20,637 nt of DNA from Discostella pseudostelligera (GCA_036940085.1 JALLBK010000181.1:1-20637); one strand, 5' to 3'. Counted from the first letter of the stretch, positions 1 to 8,649 are shown. Notes: generated from the sequence alone by a model not told the origin. Numbers and translations are program-made.

Positions 1-2034
1 CCTGGTTGCATTGCCAAGGCCAAAACACAGAAGCCCGTGGCCGGATTGAGAAACATCATCACTAAGGGGTTCGGAGTGCGAGGTCAGGTTGACTTGATTG
101 ATTTTCAGAGTATGCCTGATGGTAGTTTTCGGTTTCTACTGAACTACATTGATCACGGCATCAAGTTGCTTTTTTCGGACCCTATTGTTGCCAAGCGTGC
201 ATCCTGTGTTGCACTAATATTGTATCAAATCTTCTGTCTCATCGGAGCTCCAATGATTCTTCAGACCGACAACGGCAGGGAATTTTGTGGCATTGCATCG
301 ACTTCCAAGCAACAACGAGAAGATAAAAGAAATGCTGGTGTGGCCTGCTGTCTCGGTAAAAAGTTTATTTCGGAGGTGATCATGGAAGTTCGGAAGCTCT
401 GGCCAGAGTGCGTCATGGTGCGTGGATCACCCCGTCACTCAGAATCCAATGGGGGAGTAGAAAGAGTCAATCGCACAGTTCAACAGAAGTTGGCTGCATG
501 GATGCGGCAGAACAACAGTACAAGCTGGTCGATTGGTTGCAAGGCGGTACAATTTCAAATTAACACACAGTACCACTCAACAATAAAGACCACTCCTTAT
601 CAGTTGGCATATGGGCAACTTCCAAGAGTTGGAATTTCGGGGTTGTTATTGCATCGGTCAGTGCTAACCACGTTGAGGACAGAGAAGGAGTTGAACACCA
701 TGACGAACCTGAAATACGTAGGGCGAAACAATAGCCTCTCTGATGACGATGACGATGATAGTGACAGTGGGTCAATCAGTGCTGGAATGAAAGATGACAA
801 TGTAGGACATCAATTGGCGGATAATTCTGGACAGAAAATGGCGGATAATGCAACGAATAGCTTAGCAGATGGGTCTCTTGATGGTCATGAAGCTTTCCTT
901 GCCGATTTTGCTGCTGCTGCTTCATACTCTATTGAAAGCCCTGCTGGCAACAACAGTCAGTATGACAGCTTGGTAGCCGCTGCAATTGAAAGCCCTGCTG
1001 CCGACAGTCACTACAACAGCGTGGTATTTGCTGCCACACCAGCTACAAAGTCAATGAAGAGCAATGTAGTACCATCGGAACATAATACGAGATCGAAATG
1101 CAATGACCATGATATCAAGAGGCAGAAGACTGAGGATAATGTCTCTTCATGGGAGCACCAGTACTCCGACATTAGAGTAGAACAGAAGGGGAAGGTATTG
1201 ACCCTCGACGTAGTGTTGGCTCTGGAAATCAGGCAATATATCTGTGTTATGTGGAATTATGATGCGACGGATATTAATGACATTCGCAACTTCTGTCCGG
1301 GATTTCTTCGCAGAATCAGCAACGACAAATATGAGGTAATGGATGACCGAGATGATATATGCTTCAGCGAATTATCGTTGGATGGAGACGATGGGCTCTG
1401 TAATCTGTGGGGAACATACTTGAAGCCACCGACGAAGGATTTCATTGACTACTGTAGAGGGAACAGACTATTCGATGGCGGGTACAACAGGGCAACTCAC
1501 AGTGAAGACATTGGACACGAAGTGACACCCAGACGCAAATCGGCAAGAGATACTGCTGCAGACAATATGAACAAAGCTGCAACCAAAGTTTACAACCGAG
1601 TCAAGTCTAAGAGTGGAAATGTGAAAGTTGGAGATGTTGTTCACATTGGTATTGTACCACAGGATCGTGGGAAGGTTGATCCAACAAATCTTACCGGTGT
1701 AGTTGTGAATATTAATGATCACTATGGAGTTTGTCAGGTGGCAGTCAAGAGCGGTCTGTTGCGGCCGTGGTATGTTTACCACAAACTTCGTGTGTTGGTG
1801 GGGAAGGGGAACGATAGGAATCTGCATGACCTCGAGGACACATTCCAGAACAAGAGTTTGCAAATCACTGGCAAGAGTTTGCAAATTGCACGTGCGAACC
1901 CTTGGCAGCAGTTTGCAAAACGTCAGCATGAGTTTGCAAAACACTGTCGAGAGTTTTCAAATCAACACCTAGTGGCGACGATTTGCAAATTACTGACACG
2001 GGTTTGCAAACTACTGACACAGGTTTGCAAATGA
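1..2034 (+). CDS. DDE integrase/transposase, Ginger / KRBA2-like type (5' partial)
   Basis: Frame 1 is open from the first base, so the true start is off the window; residues are numbered from base 1. The core reads GQVDLIDFQS (D31 or D34), LQTDNGREF (D90) and SNGGVERVNR (E154), the catalytic triad of an rve-type integrase that would cut and join element ends to host DNA. The flanking context (RGQVDLIDFQSMPDG, NYIDH) resembles Ginger transposons and the host KRBA2/SCAND3 integrases derived from them. D90 and E154 are 63 residues apart because of an insert near residues 97-121. Residues about 248-255 are an aspartate run, followed by Ser/Ala/Asp-rich low complexity with a doubled IESPA unit; about 390-485 is a segment I cannot assign. 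Residues about 515-600 (VGDVVHIGI, DRGKVDP, GVVV, VAVKSGLL) match the C-terminal DNA-binding region of this integrase group. The last 60 residues translate the TTTGCAAA array into seven-residue repeats. With no stop over 677 codons the copy may be recent. Confidence 0.75.
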   Translation, partial: PGCIAKAKTQKPVAGLRNIITKGFGVRGQVDLIDFQSMPDGSFRFLLNYIDHGIKLLFSDPIVAKRASCVALILYQIFCLIGAPMILQTDNGREFCGIASTSKQQREDKRNAGVACCLGKKFISEVIMEVRKLWPECVMVRGSPRHSESNGGVERVNRTVQQKLAAWMRQNNSTSWSIGCKAVQFQINTQYHSTIKTTPYQLAYGQLPRVGISGLLLHRSVLTTLRTEKELNTMTNLKYVGRNNSLSDDDDDDSDSGSISAGMKDDNVGHQLADNSGQKMADNATNSLADGSLDGHEAFLADFAAAASYSIESPAGNNSQYDSLVAAAIESPAADSHYNSVVFAATPATKSMKSNVVPSEHNTRSKCNDHDIKRQKTEDNVSSWEHQYSDIRVEQKGKVLTLDVVLALEIRQYICVMWNYDATDINDIRNFCPGFLRRISNDKYEVMDDRDDICFSELSLDGDDGLCNLWGTYLKPPTKDFIDYCRGNRLFDGGYNRATHSEDIGHEVTPRRKSARDTAADNMNKAATKVYNRVKSKSGNVKVGDVVHIGIVPQDRGKVDPTNLTGVVVNINDHYGVCQVAVKSGLLRPWYVYHKLRVLVGKGNDRNLHDLEDTFQNKSLQITGKSLQIARANPWQQFAKRQHEFAKHCREFSNQHLVATICKLLTRVCKLLTQVCK

Positions 2035-2225
2035 TTAGTGATTGAATCCGATGGAATTTGCATACCCAGGTAGTTCCCATACAACCGGTAACAGGAAAAT
2101 CGATTTTTTTTTCAAACTCGGGCTGAGTTTGCAAATCTATGACGGTGATTTGAAAAACAACGCATCGTTAACCTTGGTTTGAAAAACTCTAAAAGTAAGT
2201 TTGAAAACTCTGGTTAGTTCTCAAA
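1857..2225 (+). repeat. Phased array of TTTGCAAA palindromes and variants
   Basis: Exact TTTGCAAA, its own reverse complement, starts at 1857, 1878, 1912, 1933, 1982, 2003, 2024 and 2128. One-base or two-base variants start at 1954 (TTTTCAAA), 2057 (TTTGCATA), 2109 (TTTTCAAA), 2149, 2178 and 2200 (TTTGAAAA) and 2218 (TTCTCAAA). Steps of 21 bp recur: 1857-1878, 1912-1933-1954, 1982-2003-2024 and 2128-2149. The first half lies inside the integrase C-terminal coding sequence and the second half in the 3' non-coding end. Position and regular spacing suggest subterminal binding sites for the element's own integrase or for a host factor; that role is inference. Confidence 0.85.
2071..2093 (+). repeat. 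Terminus-like 23-bp repeat, inner copy
   Basis: This 23-bp segment ends in AACCGGTAACA and matches 2215-2237 at 20 of 23 positions, in the same orientation and 144 bp away. Its reverse complement starts TGTTACCGGTT, as expected for the terminal inverted repeat of a TG...CA element. It may be an internal duplicate of the right end or an older terminus. Confidence 0.6.
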
Positions 2226-2237
2226 TAACCGGTAACA
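2215..2237 (+). repeat. Terminus-like 23-bp repeat, outer copy; candidate right end
   Basis: Outer copy of the 23-bp sequence, ending AACCGGTAACA at 2237. It is preferred as the right terminus because the palindrome-related repeats stop here and the downstream sequence changes to GC-rich trinucleotide repeats. The left inverted copy is outside the window, so the terminal inverted repeat cannot be confirmed. Confidence 0.5.
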
Positions 2238-2581
2238 TCGATACACTACACGCCGCCGCCGCCAAGCTGCTGCCGCCGCCGTCGTTGTTGTCGCCACCGT
2301 GTTGTCGCTATTCAGCGCTACTATTTTTGATGAAATCATCACACATCGCAGAAGCATTTTGCCAATAGCACGAGGTTGCGATATCCAGCCAACGAATTGC
2401 CTTCAACCGCGGCATGGTCTTGATCGACCACCATCTGCCGTCCGTATTATTATTGAACGGACAAGACCTATCACCACTTCCCTCCTCAACAATAAAAGAT
2501 GAGAAAGATGTGTTCAAGATTACACTATCACTGCTTGATTTGCCGTCGATGAATACCATATTGAAATGATTTCATATCCGT
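2238..2581. other. Intergenic; GC-rich trinucleotide patch, no gene seen
   Basis: Just beyond the proposed transposon end, 2251-2307 is rich in GCC, GTC and TTG triplets (simple-sequence DNA). The remainder has only short ORFs on both strands with no recognisable motif. The end of the stretch (about 2499-2530, AAAGATGTG followed by CAAGAT) resembles the start of the downstream tandem repeat, so it may be a partial third unit. Confidence 0.5.
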
Positions 2582-2812
2582 CGCCATCGGATTCAAATCC
2601 AATATGGGAAAGATGTGACCAAGATCAACACAGAATGTGCCAGCATTGAAAATTGAATTCGACCCCACATCATCGGTCTCGAGCCCATTCGAGAAAATGA
2701 GTTCAAGATCAGAGCAGTAGCCCCTATTGACGCACAAAACTTTGATCCGCGAAAGGAGTGAACAAGCACTGTTTTGCGAGTTTGATGTGTGAGTAGTGAT
2801 CATAGATCACAG
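2582..2812. repeat. Degenerate tandem repeat, unit A
   Basis: Unit A aligns with unit B (2822-3060) in the same orientation. Shared blocks include ATTCAAATCCAAT (2591 and 2832), CATCGGTCTCGAGCCCA (2671 and 2903) and CACTGTTTTGCGAG (2767 and 3017). The offsets between blocks are 241, 232 and 250 bp, so small indels have accumulated. Minus-strand ORFs run through both copies in different frames, but nothing supports coding. Confidence 0.75.
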
Positions 2813-2821
2813 AGTTGGTGA

Positions 2822-3060
2822 CTCCGATCGAATTCAAATCCAATCTAGGAAAGATGTGAACAAGATCTACACGGGCATTGTTCATTGAATTCGACTCCAC
2901 ATCATCGGTCTCGAGCCCATGTGAGAAAATGAGTTCAAGATCAGAGCAACAACCCCTATTCACCATGAAATCTTGATCGGACTTTTCTACCACATCATCG
3001 GAATGAATGAACAACACACTGTTTTGCGAGTATGATGTATGATCATTGAGTTCATGTGTA
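2822..3060. repeat. Degenerate tandem repeat, unit B
   Basis: Second copy of the repeat described for 2582-2812. It ends roughly 90 bp before the start codon of the metalloprotease gene, so it sits where that gene's promoter should be. The remaining 3061-3149 shows no TATA-like element or other clear promoter motif. Confidence 0.75.
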
Positions 3061-3149
3061 AATTGCAGAGATCAGCATTCATTGATCGCTCATAATTTTC
3101 TCTCCTCCTGAGAAGTCGAACAAAAGTGCACATCAAACAAAACACCATC

Positions 3150-6100
3150 ATGCTCTTCTCCAAACGGAGCCTAGGCTTCGCCTCCATTGCCGCTTTGGCT
3201 CTCTTCCAGCACACTACCGCCGAGAATGTTGTCCAACAAACCTTCGTCGTACTAGTGTTGCCATTGATGAAGCCATCATTCCCATGGAGATGCAGGAAAT
3301 GGCTACAGAAGAGGTTAGTTTACATTTATTTCTATTTGTAGCAACACTATCATGTCTCACACCGACTCTCTTCCCCTCAATCCCAAATCAATTCAATCTC
3401 TCGATCCCTTCCTCTAGTACCTCACCGCCAACCAGACCAACATTACCGCTCTCCTTAACCCCCAACCCACGTCGCTAAATGATGAAATTACAATAGCTGC
3501 CACCAACTCCACTTGCGTCACCACATCTATCCTTGTGGTGATGAATAAACTTAATAAGACGTCCCAAGAGTTCATTTCGTGTGGAACTGCCAATGGTAAG
3601 CAGTACAGTGTGGCTGGAGTGCCAGATGAGGTCGTTCAAGCCAACAAGCATCATATCATGAATGGTGATATTGAATTGAGTGTGACGGAGGGTGCCTATT
3701 TAAGTACTGCCACTGCCACCCTCGAGATGCCCAAGTCGAAGAAGAACATGCAATTCTTCAAAGCGAAGCGGGGAAAGGACAAAGAGGAGGCCGACAAAAA
3801 CCTGTTCGATCGCACTCGTCGCTCCCTGGCCGTGACGGGTACTCGCTCCGCACTAGCTATTCGTGTCATCGCATCCGGCGTAGTCACATCTGTGTCGGAG
3901 GCAACCTTGTCCAATAGAGTATTTGGTAGTGGTGCCGATGGTACTGTCGATCCTATCACAATGAAGAGTCATTTCAACACTTGCATCCATGGACAGCTGC
4001 ATTTTGTTCCGGCAGCTAACAGGGACGGGAGAACTTTAAGGATTCGGAACGGTAAGCGTGAAACGATGTGTCCCAACAATTCGCCAAGCTCATTATCTCT
4101 TTGCGTATCATCTCCTTCTCTTTCTCAAACTTCACTATCATCAGGTGCCATAACTGTGTCCGTGAATTACCCAATCATAAGGGACGATTATCGAGGTCTA
4201 GCTAATGCCGTCATTGCAGAGTTGAACTCCCAGTTCGGTGTCACAAATCCGAATCAGCTCGCGAATCACCTCATGTATTTTCTCCCACCTGGTGTCATTC
4301 CAGGAATAGCTTTGGGATACGTGCCAGGTGATGAAACTTTATATGACAATGGATGGTATGTACATCACTTCCCTTTAGGTTATTCTAAGTTTATGAATAT
4401 ATTCTCATCCAATCTGCAACTCATTCAACACCTAGGAGCGATGCCAGCGTACTCATGCACGAAGTTGGTCACAATCTCGGCATGGGCCACAGTGGCGATT
4501 CAAGTGGGGAATATGGAGACGAATCTTGCATCATGGGAGGTGGCTTTTCAGAGAATGGAGCGCTTCTTTGTTACAACGCTGCTAAATCTTGGCAAATGGG
4601 GTGGTTTGCCTCGCGTGACCACACCTACAATGTCGCGGATGGTATGTGGAACGGTAGGCTCATTGGTCAAGTTGATTATGCGAATGGAAACGACAGTACC
4701 TCCAAAGTTGACCTGAAGTTGAACACCCCTGGAAGCGATGATTACTTCGTCATGTTCAACCGCATAAAGACAGGAACAGTTGAGAGTATGAATAAGGTGA
4801 TGATCACATTGGCTGGTGGGGAAGGTGTTGACCCCTCTCAAAGCACCTTAGTCGCAGTTTTAGGGCAAGGTGAATCCGCCGTACTACCATACTTTCATTT
4901 GTGGGAGTCTTTGGAAGTGATAGTGAATAAGATTGATCTCAATGCTAATCCAGCCTACGCTGATGTTACCGTCAAAATGGGGTGTTTGCACAACTGTGGT
5001 GCTACGTTGGAAACATGGACGGGCATTGGTGGTGAGTCCGTCGCGGATCTCAAAAGTGGTACAAACAATTTTGCCAACATGCCACAAAAGTTGGAACGTC
5101 TGCAGTATTTATTGGAGGCGCCATCGAATGTTGGCGATAACTATGGTAGTCGTATGAGCGGGTGGTTGGTGCCTCCTGTAACAGGCGATTATACATTCTT
5201 TATCGCTTCTGACGACAACGGAGAATTCCATTTAAGTACTGATGGAAATCCTGCAAACAAGGTTCTCGCATGCAAGCAGCCTTTTTCGGCAAGTCCTCGG
5301 TGGTGGGATAGATATCCAGAACAGAAGTCGGGTCTCATTAGGCTCGAGGCCGGAAAGTCTTATTACTATGAGGTGAGAAAGCTTGTGTCTTTCTTGTTCG
5401 GCTGTTTGCTGTTTTCAGATTGAGCCTCATTAGATCGCGTTCTCTACTGGTCGGTAGGTCCTCATGAAAGAAGGTGGCGGGGGTGATAACTTGGCCATTG
5501 CTTGGCAATACCCCGGCAAGACTAGAGACGTCATCCCAGCCGAATTTTCACGCGTGACGAACCCATATAAAGTCGGAGCAAACTTGGATACATGGACGGG
5601 TATTGGAGGTATGTCAATCGCAGATCTCAAGAGTGGTAAGAACAATTTGACCAACCAGCCACAGATGTCGGAACGTCTGCAGTATTTATTGGAGGCGCCA
5701 TCGAATGTTGGCGATAACTATGGTAGTCGTATGAGCGGGTGGTTGGTGCCTCCTGTAACAGGCGATTATACATTCTTTATCGCTTCTGACGACAACGGAG
5801 AATTCCATTTAAGTACTGATGGAAATCCTGCAAACAAGGTTCTCGCATGCAAGCAGCCTTTTTCGGCAAGTCCTCGGTGGTGGGATAAATATCCAGAACA
5901 GAAGTCGGGGCTCATTAGGCTCGAGGCCGGAAAGTCTTATTACTATGAGGTGAGACTGGTGTTTGTTTGTTCGTTAGACATGTTTCTTCCTGTTTACAAA
6001 GAACTTATCATTCTCGATTTCTCTTGCATTCTCGACTGTGAATAGGCCCTAATGAAAGAAGGTGGCGGGGGAGATAACTTGGCCATCGCTTGGAACTATA

Positions 6101-7068
6101 CCGGACTGCCCTTCATTGATGTCATTCCAGCAAGGCATTCACGGACAGAGTTGACCTGGATGGAGTGGGGGCTGCCAAACTTTGGAGCCAAACTTCAGAC
6201 ATGGACGGGTATTGGAGGTATGTCAATCGCGGATCTCAAGAGTGGTACAAACAATTTTGCCAACCCGCCGCAAAGGTCTGAATTTCTCTTCACGTCGCTC
6301 GAGGCTCCGTCAAACTGGAACGACAACTATGATATCCGTATGAGCGGATGGTTGGTGCCTCCTGTAACAGGTAATTATGTGTTTTGGATCGCTTCTGATG
6401 ACTGTGGAGAGATGTGGCTGGGCACCAACGCTGACCCCGGGAGCAAGGGTCTCATTTGCCGTGTGTCTTCTTGGTCAAGTAAAAGGGAGTGGGATAAAAA
6501 TGCAGAGCAAAAATCAGGGTCAATCTTCCTTGTTGCCGGCCAAGCGATTTACTATGAGGTGAGCAGTTTGATAAATCAAGGATCAGGAAGATTTTTCTTT
6601 TTCGCACAGAACGAGGCTAAACTTCTCCATCGTTCTTCATTGTTTGATAGGCCCTCATGAAAGAGGGAGGAGGAAATGACCATCTGGCCATTGCTTGGGA
6701 GTACCCTGGCCAATCCAGGGTTGTCATTCCGGCAAAGTTTTCGCGCTTGGAACCGAAGGTAAAAGTAATTCAGCAGCCAGCAATGCTAGGTAACCGAAAG
6801 ACATTTGATGGATTCTGGATTCTCCTCTACTATCTCCTCACTTGCATCATTGTCCTCTCTCGACCATGTTCACAACCATGTGTTTAATCTGACCCCAAAG
6901 CCAACACCGCCACCCACTCCCCTTCCCACTTCAAAGCCCTCGTCTATAAAGCCCACGGTCAAGCCAATCACCTCTAAACCAACGTCGAGGAAGCCCACTG
7001 TTAAGTCAGTGTCCAGGAAACCCTCCCCTAAGCCCACATCTAAGGCGCCCACCCGTAAACCCGTCTAA
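3150..7068 (+). CDS. Secreted M11 (gametolysin-type) zinc metalloprotease with three PA14 modules; frame break in exon 1
   Basis: Eight exons by splice signals and frame: 3150-3313, 3418-4051, 4145-4355, 4436-5372, 5458-5949, 6046-6558, 6651-6758, 6901-7068 (about 1075 aa). The last acceptor (6900) is the least certain. MLFSKRSLGFASIAALALF... to about residue 24 is a signal peptide, so the enzyme is exported. The protease region carries HEVGHNLGMGHS near residue 345 (three zinc-binding His, catalytic Glu) and SCIMGGG as the probable Met-turn, the pattern of peptidase family M11, known for algal cell-wall lysis. Three PA14 modules (carbohydrate-binding or adhesion type) follow from about residue 523, each with WTGIGG, MSGWLVPPVTG, ASDD and a closing GGGxDxLAIAW. 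The tail repeats KPT/KPS-like units, a probable glycosylated or wall-associated anchor. Exon 1 needs a frame change between the signal peptide (frame of 3150) and the reading near 3296: either one base is missing near 3255, or a 47-bp intron 3249-3295 is removed. An expressed wall or extracellular-matrix protease is the likely role; the frame break leaves some chance of a pseudogene. Confidence 0.85.
5093..5378 (+). repeat. Near-identical PA14 tract, copy 1
   Basis: These 286 bp match 5670-5955 without indels and with two mismatches (5311 G/A, changing Arg to Lys; 5333 T/G, silent). The match covers most of the first PA14 module and ends six bases into the following intron, just past the donor GTGAGA. 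Sequence on either side is clearly diverged. Confidence 0.95.
5670..5955 (+). repeat. Near-identical PA14 tract, copy 2
   Basis: Second copy of the 286-bp tract, 577 bp downstream of the first and inside exon 5. The third module (exon 6) is related at protein level but much more diverged, so copies 1 and 2 were homogenised or duplicated later. Confidence 0.95.
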
Positions 7069-7578
7069 TTCATCAGGAGGAATGCAGAGTGTGAGCTGTC
7101 TGATCATTTATGTTAAGGAGAGAAAAAAGACTACGAATCCCAGTAGAATGCGATCATATGCACGTCTTATTCTTATCCAAATTCTGAGTGGCGGTGTTAC
7201 TGAGTACCATACTGTAACCAAGTCAATTTTGCACGGCTCATGAACATCTCTGTCATTCTTGTCTCGGTAGTAAAGAATAACTCGAAGTGTAATAAAGTAA
7301 ATCGGTTTGGTCTGTCATGAAGCAATAAACTATGATTTACTAAATATTGAGTACTGATACATACAAATCAGAAGACGATAACGACGATGAAAGCGCGAGA
7401 TTTGATACATTGCTTGTCTTGCTCAAGTGCGGATGCAAAAATGCAAAACTTGGGTAGGGTAGCAATTTTATACTTCTACAAATAATGCGGTCAATTTCCT
7501 CGCTCCATCCCACCAAATCATCCAGCAGGTTGCACAGCCATCCCCCACATCTACCGTTCTACACGTCGTTTCCCTCTC
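7069..7578. other. Convergent intergenic region (3' ends of two genes)
   Basis: AT-rich stretch between the metalloprotease stop and the allantoin synthase stop. AATAAA hexamers on the plus strand at about 7291 and 7324 could be polyadenylation signals for the metalloprotease mRNA. No ORF or RNA gene is recognisable. Confidence 0.5.
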
Positions 7579-8649
7579 TTACGAACCCCTGTACGTTGAA
7601 TACGACCACGGTGAAACAAGTAGTGGAACATGATAATGCGATGTAGGATCATCAATGCCAAATTGCACAGGTACAATATCCAGGAAAGGCGTCCCGGCCA
7701 ATGATGTACCACAAGATGCAAAGTAGTCACCAACATAGAATGACAGCTCATACCGTCCCACTGCAAACTTTGGACCGGAGAGCAACGGTGCACCCGATCG
7801 TCCATCGGTGTTGGAAACGAAAGATGTCAATAGAGTACGATGATAATTATTCTGTCGTGGCGATTGTTCTCCTTCCTGTTTGTTCATTGTTTCTTCATCA
7901 GCATTCATCTCCTCAAGTCGATTAAGCTCGACATGCATCCCCTTCGCAGGCACACCATGGGCCGTATCCAATATATGACAAGTCAAAAATCCACCATGTC
8001 CTACATCTACCTCCTCGATTCCATCTTTCCTAATAAACGGAGGATCGACAATAGCCAATAATCTCATCCAAGCAATATTGTGTACTTGAGACAATGCTGT
8101 GGATATTTCAGTTTCGTAACTGGAATGAACTCGACGTTCAATGGCACACAGCACAGTATATTTCGTTGCATTGCGCACGGCAAGGATGAAGGGAATATTG
8201 AATTTGGATTTGTATTCTTCGTTGAGATGGATGAATTTTTGTAATTCCTCGGGTGTGAGTGATGATAGACCAGAACGTCGTTGCTCTAGACGACTTTCAG
8301 CAGTTAATTCATTGTTTTTATCCATCTTCTTCAATAGAGCGGCGCACAAATCCGGATGAGCCCTCAATAATGCCAGCCGTTCGTCTCCACTTAACCCCTC
8401 ATCGACATAGCGTCGAATCTCATCGAATAGTATTTTTACATTAATAATCCGACCTGTCGTGATGGCGGCGACGTTGTTGTTGTTGTTGTCGTCGATGGTG
8501 GCGTCGTCGACTAGTCGTTGTTGGAGATGGTCATTGTAAAATTGTTGCACGATGGTGGGCGTATTTTCGTATATCCCGCCGATGCATTCGAGGAAGTCAG
8601 ATTCGGAGAGGGAGAGTAGGGCGTCGAGCCGGATCTTCTTGGCCGCCAT
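7579..8649 (-). CDS. TTL: Bifunctional allantoin synthase: OHCU decarboxylase fused to 5-hydroxyisourate hydrolase
   Basis: This 356-aa protein joins the two enzymes that follow urate oxidase. Residues about 8-200 are OHCU decarboxylase, which makes S-allantoin: LLRAHPDL supplies the catalytic His98, LEQRRSGL the conserved Glu122, and FNIPFILAVRN the family core. Residues about 220-356 are the transthyretin-like 5-hydroxyisourate hydrolase: LTCHILDTAHGVPA (His225), TDGR (Arg284), YHVPLLVSPWSY (His340) and the terminal YRGS signature. All expected catalytic residues are present. The order matches plant TTL/allantoin synthase. A run of five Asn (residues 55-59, from GTT repeats) and a polar loop (248-270) are extra. 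I see no PTS1 and no clear PTS2, although plant versions reach peroxisomes, so location is open. The ATG at 8649 starts directly before the OHCU domain. It is divergent from the CysRS gene. Confidence 0.92.
   Translation of the reverse strand: MAAKKIRLDALLSLSESDFLECIGGIYENTPTIVQQFYNDHLQQRLVDDATIDDNNNNNVAAITTGRIINVKILFDEIRRYVDEGLSGDERLALLRAHPDLCAALLKKMDKNNELTAESRLEQRRSGLSSLTPEELQKFIHLNEEYKSKFNIPFILAVRNATKYTVLCAIERRVHSSYETEISTALSQVHNIAWMRLLAIVDPPFIRKDGIEEVDVGHGGFLTCHILDTAHGVPAKGMHVELNRLEEMNADEETMNKQEGEQSPRQNNYHRTLLTSFVSNTDGRSGAPLLSGPKFAVGRYELSFYVGDYFASCGTSLAGTPFLDIVPVQFGIDDPTSHYHVPLLVSPWSYSTYRGS

Larger units (their letters stand above)
1..2237 (+). mobile_element. Right part of a Ginger-like DNA transposon (left end outside window)
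   Basis: The element is defined by an uninterrupted DDE-integrase ORF that enters from the left edge, followed by a non-coding 3' region with repeated short palindromes and a terminus-like sequence ending in ACA at 2237 (reverse complement begins TGTTACCGGTT, the TG...CA form used by retroviral-type integrases). After 2237 the base composition changes to a GCC/GTC-rich trinucleotide patch, consistent with leaving the element. The left terminus, the N-terminal zinc domain of the integrase and any target-site duplication lie outside the window, so the family call and right boundary are inference. Alternatives are a Ty3/gypsy or Polinton remnant, but no reverse transcriptase, RNase H, polymerase B or capsid sequence is seen here. 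Confidence 0.6.

Noticed and set aside
1468..2134. Minus-strand ORFs within and after the integrase gene (158 and 89 codons)
   Set aside because: They are antisense to a clear integrase, and because TTTGCAAA is palindromic its repeats give open frames on both strands.
2528..3017. Two minus-strand ORFs (91 and 97 codons) with matching NRG(Y/C)CSDLELIFS segments
   Set aside because: The likeness is explained by the tandem DNA repeat; the ORFs are in different frames, end at different points and show no domain or targeting signal.
6790..6900. Direct read-through from the acceptor-like TAG at 6789 into the Lys/Pro/Thr tail
   Set aside because: It would leave an intron of only 31 bp. Using the AG at 6900 gives a 142-bp intron and a smooth join LEPK to PTPPPTP, though cDNA could decide otherwise.
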